This document shows, in pieces, positions 16,109 through 23,708 of a DNA stretch of 64,000 nt (position 1 is the stretch's first letter; each line of letters opens with the position of its first letter). This DNA is from Haemophilus parainfluenzae (lineage in GTDB: Bacteria > Pseudomonadota > Gammaproteobacteria > Enterobacterales > Pasteurellaceae). The stretch lies in assembly GCF_014931375.1 (NCBI RefSeq), contig NZ_CP063117.1, positions 310,001 to 374,000 on the forward strand. The letters are read 5' to 3'. Both the position numbers and the translations under genes were made by a program. The notes under the pieces are model-generated. The model was not told where the DNA came from. It made no database searches and saw only the letters and a list, made by a program, of their open reading frames with translations.

Positions 16109-16145
16109 GCCTTCCCTCTTTCTCTTGAGGGAAGGCAAATTTTTT
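16109..16145 (+). terminator. Rho-independent terminator of manXYZ
   Basis: Perfect 10-bp stem GCCTTCCCTC / GAGGGAAGGC with an 8-nt loop, followed by AAATTTTTT. Confidence 0.92.
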
Positions 16146-16164
16146 AGCATGACATATAAATCCT

Positions 16165-16536
16165 ATGAACTGGAAAGATCTCATCAAGCCACCACCGGCT
16201 GAAGGCTATATTAAAAATTCATCCAATTTAGTGACCGCACTTTTTGTTCTGGCGGGCATTCTTTATTATCCCACTAATGGCTATGGCGCCGTCATCGCTT
16301 TAATTGCCGCATTAATTGTATTAATCGGACAAAAAGTGCTGCTTGCTCAAACCAATAAAGATTTCACTGAAATGCAATTAGCCGAAAAGCAATTCCAAGA
16401 AACCCAAAACAGCGATTACCTCCGCTTTATTGAAGCACGCGCCACCCAAATGTTGCACGACAACAAAGTCCTTTCCGAAAAAGGCAAAAAAGAGTTGGAG
16501 AGATTACTGTCTATCGTCAAAACGCATTTAGCATAG
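16165..16536 (+). CDS. Small membrane protein of unknown function
   Basis: 123 residues, not recognised. A short cytoplasmic start (MNWKDLIKPPPAEGY) leads to two adjacent hydrophobic helices (~23-39 and ~42-58), then a charged, probably helical or coiled-coil tail rich in Glu, Gln and Lys (~65-123). It follows the manXYZ terminator by only 20 bp and so may depend on read-through or on a promoter within the terminator region; the ribosome binding site is poor. Function cannot be inferred beyond a likely inner-membrane location. Confidence 0.65.
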   Translation: MNWKDLIKPPPAEGYIKNSSNLVTALFVLAGILYYPTNGYGAVIALIAALIVLIGQKVLLAQTNKDFTEMQLAEKQFQETQNSDYLRFIEARATQMLHDNKVLSEKGKKELERLLSIVKTHLA

Positions 16537-16654
16537 CTGATCCAAAATAATCATAACTTTTAGCTATATGAAATAAGCTTTTCTTCTTTTTCTTACTTAA
16601 GTTAGAAAGGTATTATCAAGCGGAAATTTATGATTTATCCCTTAGGAGTAGTTT

Positions 16655-17200
16655 ATGTCTCAATTTAAAATTCACACTATTGAATCAGCCCCTGAAGCAG
16701 CACAAGAAGCTTTAAAAGCCGTAAAAAATGCCAATGGTTTTATTCCAAATTTAATTGGTGTTCTTGCGAACGCCCCTACCGCACTTGAAACTTATCGCAC
16801 AGTGGGTGGCATTAATGGTCGTAACAGCTTAACGGCAACAGAACGCGAAGTAGTGCAAATTACCGCGGCAGTAGTCAATGGCTGTGGTTTCTGTGTAGCA
16901 GGCCATACGAAGATCGCTTTAAAAGTATTAAAACTTGAAGAAGAGCTTGTGAACCAAATTCGTGCAACTGCTCGTATTGAAAGTGATAAAAAACTCGATA
17001 CTTTAGCGCGTTTCACCCTTGCCGTTATTTTGCAAAAAGCAAAATTAACTGAAGCACAGCTTAAAGCGTTCTTTGATGCAGGTTATACTCAAGAAAATGC
17101 CATTGATGTGATTTTAGGTGTCAGCCTCGCCACATTATGTAACTATGTGAATAATATCGCTGAAACCCCAATCAATCCTGAATTACAGGCATTTGCATAA
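16655..17200 (+). CDS. Carboxymuconolactone decarboxylase/AhpD-like protein
   Basis: An all-helical AhpD-like protein of 181 residues. The key motif is NGCGFCVAGH: Cys77 and Cys80 form the redox CXXC and His84 the conserved histidine, as in alkylhydroperoxidase AhpD-type proteins. Members reduce peroxides or act in uncharacterised redox steps; no ahpC is nearby. AGGAGTAG supports the start. It ends at an uptake-signal terminator shared with the convergent thioredoxin-like gene. Confidence 0.85.
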   Translation: MSQFKIHTIESAPEAAQEALKAVKNANGFIPNLIGVLANAPTALETYRTVGGINGRNSLTATEREVVQITAAVVNGCGFCVAGHTKIALKVLKLEEELVNQIRATARIESDKKLDTLARFTLAVILQKAKLTEAQLKAFFDAGYTQENAIDVILGVSLATLCNYVNNIAETPINPELQAFA

Positions 17201-17213
17201 TCAAGCCAATAAT

Positions 17214-17246
17214 AAAAGTGCGGTCAAAAATGACCGCACTTTTTTA
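17214..17246. terminator. Uptake-signal hairpin terminator (bidirectional)
   Basis: Two inverted Haemophilus uptake cores form the stem AAAAGTGCGGTCA / TGACCGCACTTTT with a 4-nt loop and T/A runs on both sides, placed between convergent genes. Confidence 0.9.
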
Positions 17247-17720
17247 TTCCTTCACAAATTGTTTAATTTGATCTGAATTCAAATGTCCAGGTTGTGCTTT
17301 GATAAGATTTAAATCCTTATCCAATAGTAAATTAAACGGATAGCCTAATACATTAGCTCGTTTAATGATTTCACCGTTTTCATCCAATAATACGGTGATA
17401 TTTTTATAGTCCAAGCCTTTATACCAATTGATAAATTTTTGACTATTTTGTTCATTCTTTTGTCCAGGTGAGGCAATCGTAATCACATTAAAATCAAGGT
17501 TCTTTTCAGCACTGAGATCATCAATTTCTGCTAACCCCGCTAAACAAATTGGACACCAAGATGCCCACATTTTGATATAAAGCGGTTTGCCTTGATATTG
17601 TGATAAAGAGACGGTTTGATTATCCAACGTCTTCAAGGGGATGTCCGCCAAAGACACATTCTCTTGTGCAAAACTCAATGGACTCAAAAACAATAAAAGT
17701 GCGATCAATATTTTTTTCAT
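17244..17720 (-). CDS. TlpA-like periplasmic thioredoxin (MsrAB partner)
   Basis: Signal peptide (residues 1-18) followed by a TlpA/ResA-type thioredoxin fold. WASWCPIC carries the redox pair Cys56/Cys59, and GYPFN is the cis-Pro region. It lies 9 bp after msrAB in the same operon, so its job is most likely to recycle the methionine sulfoxide reductase by dithiol exchange. This mirrors the Neisseria protein in which the thioredoxin, MsrA and MsrB domains are one chain. An inner-membrane electron donor (CcdA/DsbD type) would be needed; none lies between the two genes. Confidence 0.85.
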   Translation of the reverse strand: MKKILIALLLFLSPLSFAQENVSLADIPLKTLDNQTVSLSQYQGKPLYIKMWASWCPICLAGLAEIDDLSAEKNLDFNVITIASPGQKNEQNSQKFINWYKGLDYKNITVLLDENGEIIKRANVLGYPFNLLLDKDLNLIKAQPGHLNSDQIKQFVKE

Positions 17721-17729
17721 TTTTTCCTC

Positions 17730-18791
17730 TTATTTCACAAAGGGAATCAAATCGCCATAGCCTTGTTTTTCCATTTCATCTAATGGAATAAACTTAATCG
17801 ATGCGCTATTGATGCAATAACGTAAACCGCCTTTATCACGAGGGCCATCATCAAATACATGACCTAAATGGGCATGGCCACTGCGGCTTAATACCTCAAT
17901 GCGAGTCATATTAAAGCTATTGTCTCTTTGATACTCCGCCACTTCAGCGGCAATCGGTTTGGTAAAACTTGGCCAGCCGCAACCTGATTCAAATTTATCT
18001 TTAGAAGAAAATAACGGTTCTCCCGTGGTGATATCCACATAAATACCCGGCGCGAAATTATCCCAATATTCGTTACTAAAAGAGCGTTCGGTATGTTTGC
18101 CTTGCGTCACATCATATTGAAGTGCGGTCAGTTTTTGCTTTAATTCTGCATCACTTGGTTTTGGGTATTTTTTATCATCAATTAATGGCTCATCGGCTTT
18201 TTTGATGTCAATATGGCAATAACCATTCGGGTTTTTCTTGAGATAATCCTGATGATACTCTTCCGCCTCCACATAATTTTTCAGCGGTTCTACTTCAATT
18301 TGAATCGGCACTTGATATTTACTTTGTAAGGTTTTTAATGCCGCTTCAATAACGGCTTTATCTTGCTCATTTTGATAATAAATGCCGGTGCGATATTGTC
18401 TGCCTCGATCATTGCCTTGCTTGTTAATACTGGTTGGATCGATAACGCGGAAATAATATTGCAGTAATTTATCTAACGAAATTTTATTTGGATCGTAAGT
18501 GACTTTCACCGTTTCCGCATGATCTGTCGCATGCAATAATTGGTAGTTAGTGGTATCACCTTTTCCATTGGCATAACCAGAAACAGCATCAGTCACGCCT
18601 TGAATTCTTTCCATATAAGCTTCTAGTCCCCAAAAACAACCACCGGCAAGATAAATAATTTGTTGTTCTTGTTTACTTTCCATTGTCATTTTTTGCTCCT
18701 TTGATGATTCTGTGTGATCAGCATACGTTAAACTACTTTGCAAACCGCCAAAAAGTGCGGTCAATATGAGAAATGTTTTTGTATATTTCAT
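17730..18791 (-). CDS. msrAB: Periplasmic fused peptide-methionine sulfoxide reductase MsrA-MsrB
   Basis: Signal peptide (1-24), MsrA domain (~44-195) with the GCFWG active site (Cys52), then MsrB domain (~210-345) with CGWPSF and the catalytic RYCIN (Cys326). Together they reduce both the S and R epimers of methionine sulfoxide and so repair oxidised proteins. Zn-site CXXC pairs common in MsrB are not evident. The signal peptide places it in the periplasm, where the adjacent TlpA-like protein would regenerate it. Length 353 aa is normal for the fusion. Weak binding site (AGGAAAG). Confidence 0.93.
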   Translation of the reverse strand: MKYTKTFLILTALFGGLQSSLTYADHTESSKEQKMTMESKQEQQIIYLAGGCFWGLEAYMERIQGVTDAVSGYANGKGDTTNYQLLHATDHAETVKVTYDPNKISLDKLLQYYFRVIDPTSINKQGNDRGRQYRTGIYYQNEQDKAVIEAALKTLQSKYQVPIQIEVEPLKNYVEAEEYHQDYLKKNPNGYCHIDIKKADEPLIDDKKYPKPSDAELKQKLTALQYDVTQGKHTERSFSNEYWDNFAPGIYVDITTGEPLFSSKDKFESGCGWPSFTKPIAAEVAEYQRDNSFNMTRIEVLSRSGHAHLGHVFDDGPRDKGGLRYCINSASIKFIPLDEMEKQGYGDLIPFVK

Positions 18792-18903
18792 TTTCTTTCC
18801 TTATTATAGAAAAATCTTCAGCTTGCATTTCATTAGACGAAGACAAGCCCATTTTCTTACAAAATAAGGCAATTTTTTACCGCACTTTGTGCAAGGAACC
18901 TTT

Positions 18904-19770
18904 ATGCCAAACATACATCTCCGCAATAATTATCAAAAAGCTGTTGTTTGTATGGTGTTAGCTTACATCAGCATTGCCTTAATGGGTGTATTTGTAAAAT
19001 ACGCCTCTGATGAATTACCGTCCAGTGAAATTTTATTTTCCCGCTTCTTTATTGGTTTTGTTTTTCTCTTGCCCTTTTTAATTAAAGATGGAGATTTCAA
19101 AGTCGATATGTCGCAATGGAAGTTTCTCATTTTGCGTAATCTAGCCGGCATTGCCAGTATGTTGCTAACCTTCTACGCCATTAAATATTTGCCGATTTCT
19201 ATTGCGATTTTATTGATGAATACGTCCGCACTTTTTGTGCCTTTATTGCTGTTTTTCTTTAAAGTCAGAACGCCATTAAAAGTATTAGCTTGCAGTTTTA
19301 TGGGGTTTATCGGTGTATCCATCATTATGCTGACCAACGGTTCAATGAATATCAACCCTATCCATGTAGGCTATGCGTTAGGTGCTGCAGTATTGGCGGC
19401 CATGGCATTTATCAGCTTACAAGAGCTCAATAAACACAACTCACCTAAAAATATCGTGTTTTACTTCCACTTATTAGGCTCGATTTTATTGCCACTCTTT
19501 TTTATTACTCAATGGGAAATACCAACACTACATGGATTCACATTACTGCTTTTAGTGGGCGGATTTGGTCTTATTTTCCAATTATTACTCACTCGCGCCT
19601 TTAAATACGCCCCTGCCAATGTCATCACGCCTTTTGCTTTTACTGGCGTGATTTTCTCCAGCATCTGTGACTGGTTCTTCTGGGATAACGTACCAAGCCT
19701 AAATTTCTGGATTGGTTCATTAGTCATTATTATTGCCGTCAGTTTACTTGCCAGAATGCGGGCAAAATAG
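18904..19770 (+). CDS. EamA-family (DMT superfamily) transporter
   Basis: About ten membrane helices in two EamA repeats, 288 residues from the ATG at 18904, which has AAGGAACC in front; a GTG 15 bp earlier is less likely because it would overlap that site. Family members export amino acids, nucleosides or drugs. The substrate is not predictable. The gene is divergent from msrAB and close to the following iron-transport operon, but has no visible functional link to either. Confidence 0.85.
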   Translation: MPNIHLRNNYQKAVVCMVLAYISIALMGVFVKYASDELPSSEILFSRFFIGFVFLLPFLIKDGDFKVDMSQWKFLILRNLAGIASMLLTFYAIKYLPISIAILLMNTSALFVPLLLFFFKVRTPLKVLACSFMGFIGVSIIMLTNGSMNINPIHVGYALGAAVLAAMAFISLQELNKHNSPKNIVFYFHLLGSILLPLFFITQWEIPTLHGFTLLLLVGGFGLIFQLLLTRAFKYAPANVITPFAFTGVIFSSICDWFFWDNVPSLNFWIGSLVIIIAVSLLARMRAK

Positions 19771-19793
19771 AGAAATCCGACCAAATAGCTAGA

Positions 19794-19831
19794 ATATAAC
19801 TATTCTCAATAACATTGTTTGAGTGTATAAT
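19794..19831 (+). promoter_or_regulatory. Fur-like box and promoter of fecBCDE
   Basis: ATATAAC-T-ATTCTCA (19794-19808) reads on the other strand as TGAGAAT-A-GTTATAT, 10 of 14 matches to the 7-1-7 Fur consensus TGATAAT-N-ATTATCA. It overlaps a -35 like hexamer TTCTCA (19803-19808) placed 17 bp from a perfect TATAAT (19826-19831). Repression by Fur-Fe would therefore block RNA polymerase. Confidence 0.5.
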
Positions 19832-19861
19832 CCAAATGCTTTTTATTATTGAGGACACAAC

Positions 19862-20752
19862 ATGAAAAAATTATTCAAAACTACTTTAGCTTCCGCATTA
19901 TTAATGGTATCCGCATTCGCTAGCGCCGTGACGGTTAAAGATGCGAAAGGTGAATTTACCCTTGATAAAACCCCAAGCCGTGTTGTGGTATTGGAATATT
20001 CTTTTGTGGATGCTTTAGCCCAAGTCGGTGTAAGCCCAGTAGGTGTGGCTGACGACAACAAAATCGATCGTATTTTGCCGCAAGTGCGCGAAAAAATTGC
20101 TGCATGGCAATCCGTTGGCACGCGTTCTCAACCGAGTCTTGAAGTGATTGCTTCTCTCAAACCCGATTTAATTATTGCTGATCCATCTCGCCATACTGCA
20201 GTATTTGAAGAATTGAAAAAAATTGCGCCAACGGTGATGTTTGATTCCCGTCATGAAAGCTACCAAGAAAATCTTGAAACTGCGCAGAAAATTGGTGATT
20301 TAGTCGGTAAAAGCGCTGAAATGAAAGCGAAGATCAATGAACATAATGATTACATTGCCAACATCGCAAAAAATTTAGGTGTACAAGGCAAAAAAGCCTC
20401 ATTTGGTACTTCCCGAGAAGATAAATTTAATATCCAAAATGACAATGGCTATGTGGGTAGTTTCTTAACGACATTAGGTTTTGCGCCAACTAAACTCAAT
20501 AGCGATCAAGCTTTCGTAGAAATCAACCTTGAACAATTAGTAATGGAAAAACCGGAATACTTGTTCATTGCCCATTATCGTGATGAAAGTATTGCGCGCA
20601 AATGGGAAGCTGAGCCACTTTGGAAAGCCATTCCTGCGGTCAAAGCGAACCATGTTTACAGTGTTGACTCCGACATGTGGGCGCGTGGTCGCGGTTTAGA
20701 AGCAAGCAAAATTATGGCAAAACAAATTGAAGATTTCGTGAAGCAAAAATAA
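19862..20752 (+). CDS. fecB: Fe(3+)-dicitrate ABC transporter, periplasmic binding protein
   Basis: Signal peptide (1-22) then a class III siderophore-binding fold. Several stretches match E. coli FecB closely as I recall it: VVVLEYSFVDALAQVGV, ADDNKIDRILPQVRE, WQSVGTRSQPSLE and FGTSRE. It binds ferric dicitrate in the periplasm and passes it to FecCD. First gene of a tightly overlapped fecBCDE operon under a Fur-like site. The outer-membrane receptor fecA and regulators fecIR are not in this window. Confidence 0.92.
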   Translation: MKKLFKTTLASALLMVSAFASAVTVKDAKGEFTLDKTPSRVVVLEYSFVDALAQVGVSPVGVADDNKIDRILPQVREKIAAWQSVGTRSQPSLEVIASLKPDLIIADPSRHTAVFEELKKIAPTVMFDSRHESYQENLETAQKIGDLVGKSAEMKAKINEHNDYIANIAKNLGVQGKKASFGTSREDKFNIQNDNGYVGSFLTTLGFAPTKLNSDQAFVEINLEQLVMEKPEYLFIAHYRDESIARKWEAEPLWKAIPAVKANHVYSVDSDMWARGRGLEASKIMAKQIEDFVKQK

Positions 20753-21741
20753 TGATGAAGTCTGCTTTCCGTTGGGGACTTCCCCTTATCATTCTGGCTT
20801 TCCTATTATGGGGAAGCCTGTTTTTGTATTATCCCATCGAAATTCGACCGCTTGCAGCGTTACAAGCGTTCCTCCCCGATGGCGATGAAATTGCCAAAAT
20901 TACGGTAACCGATTTACGCCTACCGCGCGCATTAGTTGGCATGATTTTAGGTGCCAATCTTGCGGTGGCGGGGGCGTTGTTACAAACCATTACGCGCAAC
21001 CCGCTTGCTTCACCTACGCTACTCAGCGTGAACTCTGGAGCTAGTCTTGCCATGGTAACCGCCAGTGCGTTTAGCCCCTTGATTCTTTCTGGTTATAGCA
21101 TTGCCTTAGTGGCTAGTATCGGCGGCGGTCTGAGTTGGTTTGTGGTGATGCTGATCAGCAACGGATGGAAAGATAATAGTGGAGATCGTAGCCGAGTGAT
21201 TTTAGCGGGGATTGCCGTATCACTACTTTGTGCCGCGCTCACGAAATTGGTGCTCATTATCGCGGAAGATCATGCCTTCGGTATTATGAGCTGGCTAGCT
21301 GGCGGCATTGCACATGCCCGTTGGAATGAATTATTGACGTTATTTCCGTTCTTTATTTTGACCGCACTTTTCTGCCTGCTTTTTGCCAGTCGTTTGAATT
21401 TACTCAATTTAAGCGATGAATCTGCGCGTTCGTTAGGCATCAATCTCTTCCGTTTACGTTGGTACGCTAACATCATGGCGTTATTGATTGTAGGTTCAAG
21501 CGTGAGTGTTGCTGGCCCAGTAGCCTTTATCGGCTTACTAGTGCCCCATCTGGCACGCTATTGGATTGGTTATGACTTGCGAAAATCGCTCCCTATGGCG
21601 ATGTTACTTGGCGCAATTTTAATGCTCGCTGCAGATACCATTGCCCGCGCGGTCAACTTTCCTAGCGAAGTGCCTGCTGGTGCGGTGCTTGCCTTAATCG
21701 GTGCCCCAGTCTTTGTATTATTTGCCAGAGGAAGACACTAA
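20752..21741 (+). CDS. fecC: Fe(3+)-dicitrate ABC transporter permease
   Basis: FecCD/BtuC-type permease of 329 residues with ~9-10 helices. Landmarks: DLRLPRALVGMILGANLAVAG, RNPLASPTLLSV and, before the C-terminus, GPVAFIGLLVPHLARYW followed by the coupling-helix region. The start overlaps the fecB stop codon (TAATG), showing translational coupling. An uptake-type core lies in the gene near 21360 (GACCGCACTTT). Confidence 0.92.
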   Translation: MMKSAFRWGLPLIILAFLLWGSLFLYYPIEIRPLAALQAFLPDGDEIAKITVTDLRLPRALVGMILGANLAVAGALLQTITRNPLASPTLLSVNSGASLAMVTASAFSPLILSGYSIALVASIGGGLSWFVVMLISNGWKDNSGDRSRVILAGIAVSLLCAALTKLVLIIAEDHAFGIMSWLAGGIAHARWNELLTLFPFFILTALFCLLFASRLNLLNLSDESARSLGINLFRLRWYANIMALLIVGSSVSVAGPVAFIGLLVPHLARYWIGYDLRKSLPMAMLLGAILMLAADTIARAVNFPSEVPAGAVLALIGAPVFVLFARGRH

Positions 21742-22724
21742 TGCGAACCTCTCATGTATCTTTTCGTGCTATCAGCTTTTATGTCGTCACGCTTAGTCTA
21801 ATGGTACTGCTCTTTGGATTGAGTATTCGCCTTGGCACTTATACGCTTTCTTTTGAGGAAATTTGGGCGGCCTTTCAGCCTGATGATAAAAACTATTTTA
21901 CCTTGATGGAATATCGCCTACCCCGTGCAGTATTAGCGATTTTATTAGGCGGAGCCTTAGCAATTTCTGGTGTGTTAGTGCAAAGCGTGGTGCGCAATCC
22001 ACTTGCCTCTCCCGATATTTTAGGGATTAACAACGCGGCTGGGTTGGTTGCCGTTTCGGTATTGATGTTCTTGCCAAACTTAGCATTTTACTGGATGCCA
22101 ATTTTTGCCTTTTTAGGAGGTGTGCTCTCTTTTGCCATTTTATGGATCGTGTGCGGTTTTAACTTCCGCCCTATCAAAATGGCAATCATTGGGGTCGCAC
22201 TTTCCGCATTGTGGGCAGCCATTAGTCATTATCTGATGCTGACCAATCCGGTCGAGATCAATACGGCGATGTTATGGCTTACAGGAAGCCTATGGGGGCG
22301 CAGCTGGTCTTATTTGAATGTGGTATTGCCATGGTTAATCGTATTACTGCCCTTGCCATTTATTTTCTGTCGCGATCTCGACACCCTTGGTTTAGGTGAA
22401 AACAAAGCCTCAACCCTTGGCGTGACCGTAAATAAAGTGCAAATCAGCGTTTTAGTGCTAGCGGTAGCCCTTTCCACTACAGCCGTGGCAATTTGTGGTC
22501 CTATTGCCTTTTTAGGCTTGGTTGCGCCGCATCTTGCCCGTCGTTTAGTCGGCGGTAGACACCGCACCCTATTACCGGCAGCCTTGATTATTGGCGCCCT
22601 CTTATTACAACTTTCGGATATTTTGGCGCGGGTGATTGACCCACCAACTGAACTACCAGCGGGTATTCTGACCGCGATTATCGGTGCGCCATATTTCTTC
22701 TACTTATTGATGAGAACTAAATAA
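21741..22724 (+). CDS. fecD: Fe(3+)-dicitrate ABC transporter permease
   Basis: Second FecCD-type permease, 327 residues, paralogous to fecC: YRLPRAVLAILLGGALAISG, RNPLASPDILGINNAAG and GPIAFLGLVAPHLARRLVGG are the corresponding landmarks. It overlaps fecC by one base (TAATG) and fecE likewise. With FecC it forms the heterodimeric channel in the inner membrane. Confidence 0.92.
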   Translation: MRTSHVSFRAISFYVVTLSLMVLLFGLSIRLGTYTLSFEEIWAAFQPDDKNYFTLMEYRLPRAVLAILLGGALAISGVLVQSVVRNPLASPDILGINNAAGLVAVSVLMFLPNLAFYWMPIFAFLGGVLSFAILWIVCGFNFRPIKMAIIGVALSALWAAISHYLMLTNPVEINTAMLWLTGSLWGRSWSYLNVVLPWLIVLLPLPFIFCRDLDTLGLGENKASTLGVTVNKVQISVLVLAVALSTTAVAICGPIAFLGLVAPHLARRLVGGRHRTLLPAALIIGALLLQLSDILARVIDPPTELPAGILTAIIGAPYFFYLLMRTK

Positions 22725-23491
22725 TGAGCATTGAAATCAATAATTTATCTTTAGGTTATCAAGATAAACTCGTGGTTAAAAATCTGTCGCTAAAATTCCC
22801 GAAAAATAAAGTGATTGCGTTAATCGGCCCAAATGGCTGCTGTAAATCCACCACATTAAAAGCGGTAGCGCGCTTGCTTAAGCCAAAGCAAGGCTCAATC
22901 ACCCATAAAGGTCAGGATATTTGGCAAAAAAGCCCTAAAGAATATGCCCAAGAATTGGCTTTTCTCCCGCAGCAACACTTAGTGCCAGAAGGGATTAAAG
23001 TACACGAATTGATCGCTTACGGGCGTTCGCCTTACTTAAACCTCTGGGGTAAACTCAGCCAAAAAGATGAAGAATTGGTTAATTGGGCGATGACACAAAC
23101 ACAAACTGCCGAACTCGCCGAACAGTTAGTTTCCGATTTATCTGGTGGTCAGCAACAACGGGTATTTTTAGCTATGACTCTTGCGCAAGATGCTGAATTA
23201 GTGCTACTCGATGAGCCGACTACTTATCTAGATTTAAACCGCCAAGCTGAACTCATGGGCATGATGCGACAAATGCAACAAAACGGCAAAACCGTGATTA
23301 CGGTGTTGCATGACCTCAACCAAGCCTGCCGCTATTGCGATCACTTAATCGTCATGAAAAAAGGTGCAGTGATGGCACAAGGTACGCCTGATGAAGTGAT
23401 GACCGAAGGGTTGCTGAAGGATGTGTTTGATTTGGATGTCATCATTCATCGTGATCCTATCAGCAACACACCGATGTTTATTTTGAAATAA
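22724..23491 (+). CDS. fecE: Fe(3+)-dicitrate ABC transporter ATPase with altered Walker A
   Basis: ABC ATPase of 255 residues. Walker A reads GPNGCCKST (35-43): the glycine normally just before the catalytic lysine is Cys40 (codon TGT instead of GGT). Other motifs are intact: SDLSGGQQQR signature, LVLLDEPTTYLDL Walker B and the switch histidine in VLHDLN. Close resemblance to E. coli FecE (LIGPNGCGKST there, from memory). It would energise FecBCD; whether the substitution lowers activity is open. Followed by a strong terminator. Confidence 0.9.
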   Translation: MSIEINNLSLGYQDKLVVKNLSLKFPKNKVIALIGPNGCCKSTTLKAVARLLKPKQGSITHKGQDIWQKSPKEYAQELAFLPQQHLVPEGIKVHELIAYGRSPYLNLWGKLSQKDEELVNWAMTQTQTAELAEQLVSDLSGGQQQRVFLAMTLAQDAELVLLDEPTTYLDLNRQAELMGMMRQMQQNGKTVITVLHDLNQACRYCDHLIVMKKGAVMAQGTPDEVMTEGLLKDVFDLDVIIHRDPISNTPMFILK

Positions 23492-23528
23492 CGCTAAATC
23501 ACTTCTCTAATATATCTCTAATATATAA

Positions 23529-23563
23529 GATAGGCGTTTTATTTTACTAAAACGCCTATTTTT
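23529..23563 (+). terminator. Rho-independent terminator of fecBCDE
   Basis: Stem TAGGCGTTTTA / TAAAACGCCTA with TTTTAC loop followed by TTTTT. Just before it, TCTCTAATATAT occurs twice in tandem. Confidence 0.9.
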
Positions 23564-23708
23564 CTATCTAAAACACCTGCGTTCATACGCAATTAATATT
23601 TTCCATTGCCCGCAAAGAGATCCGACCACTTTGCAAAACTTACACTTCTTTACACTGTCTGAAATAACGAAGCACTAGATAATTATTATTAATATAGTAG
23701 AACTTAAA

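Noticed and set aside
23503..23527. Tandem TCTCTAATATAT repeat after fecE
   Set aside because: Only two short AT-rich units in a spacer; no sign of phase variation or coding effect.
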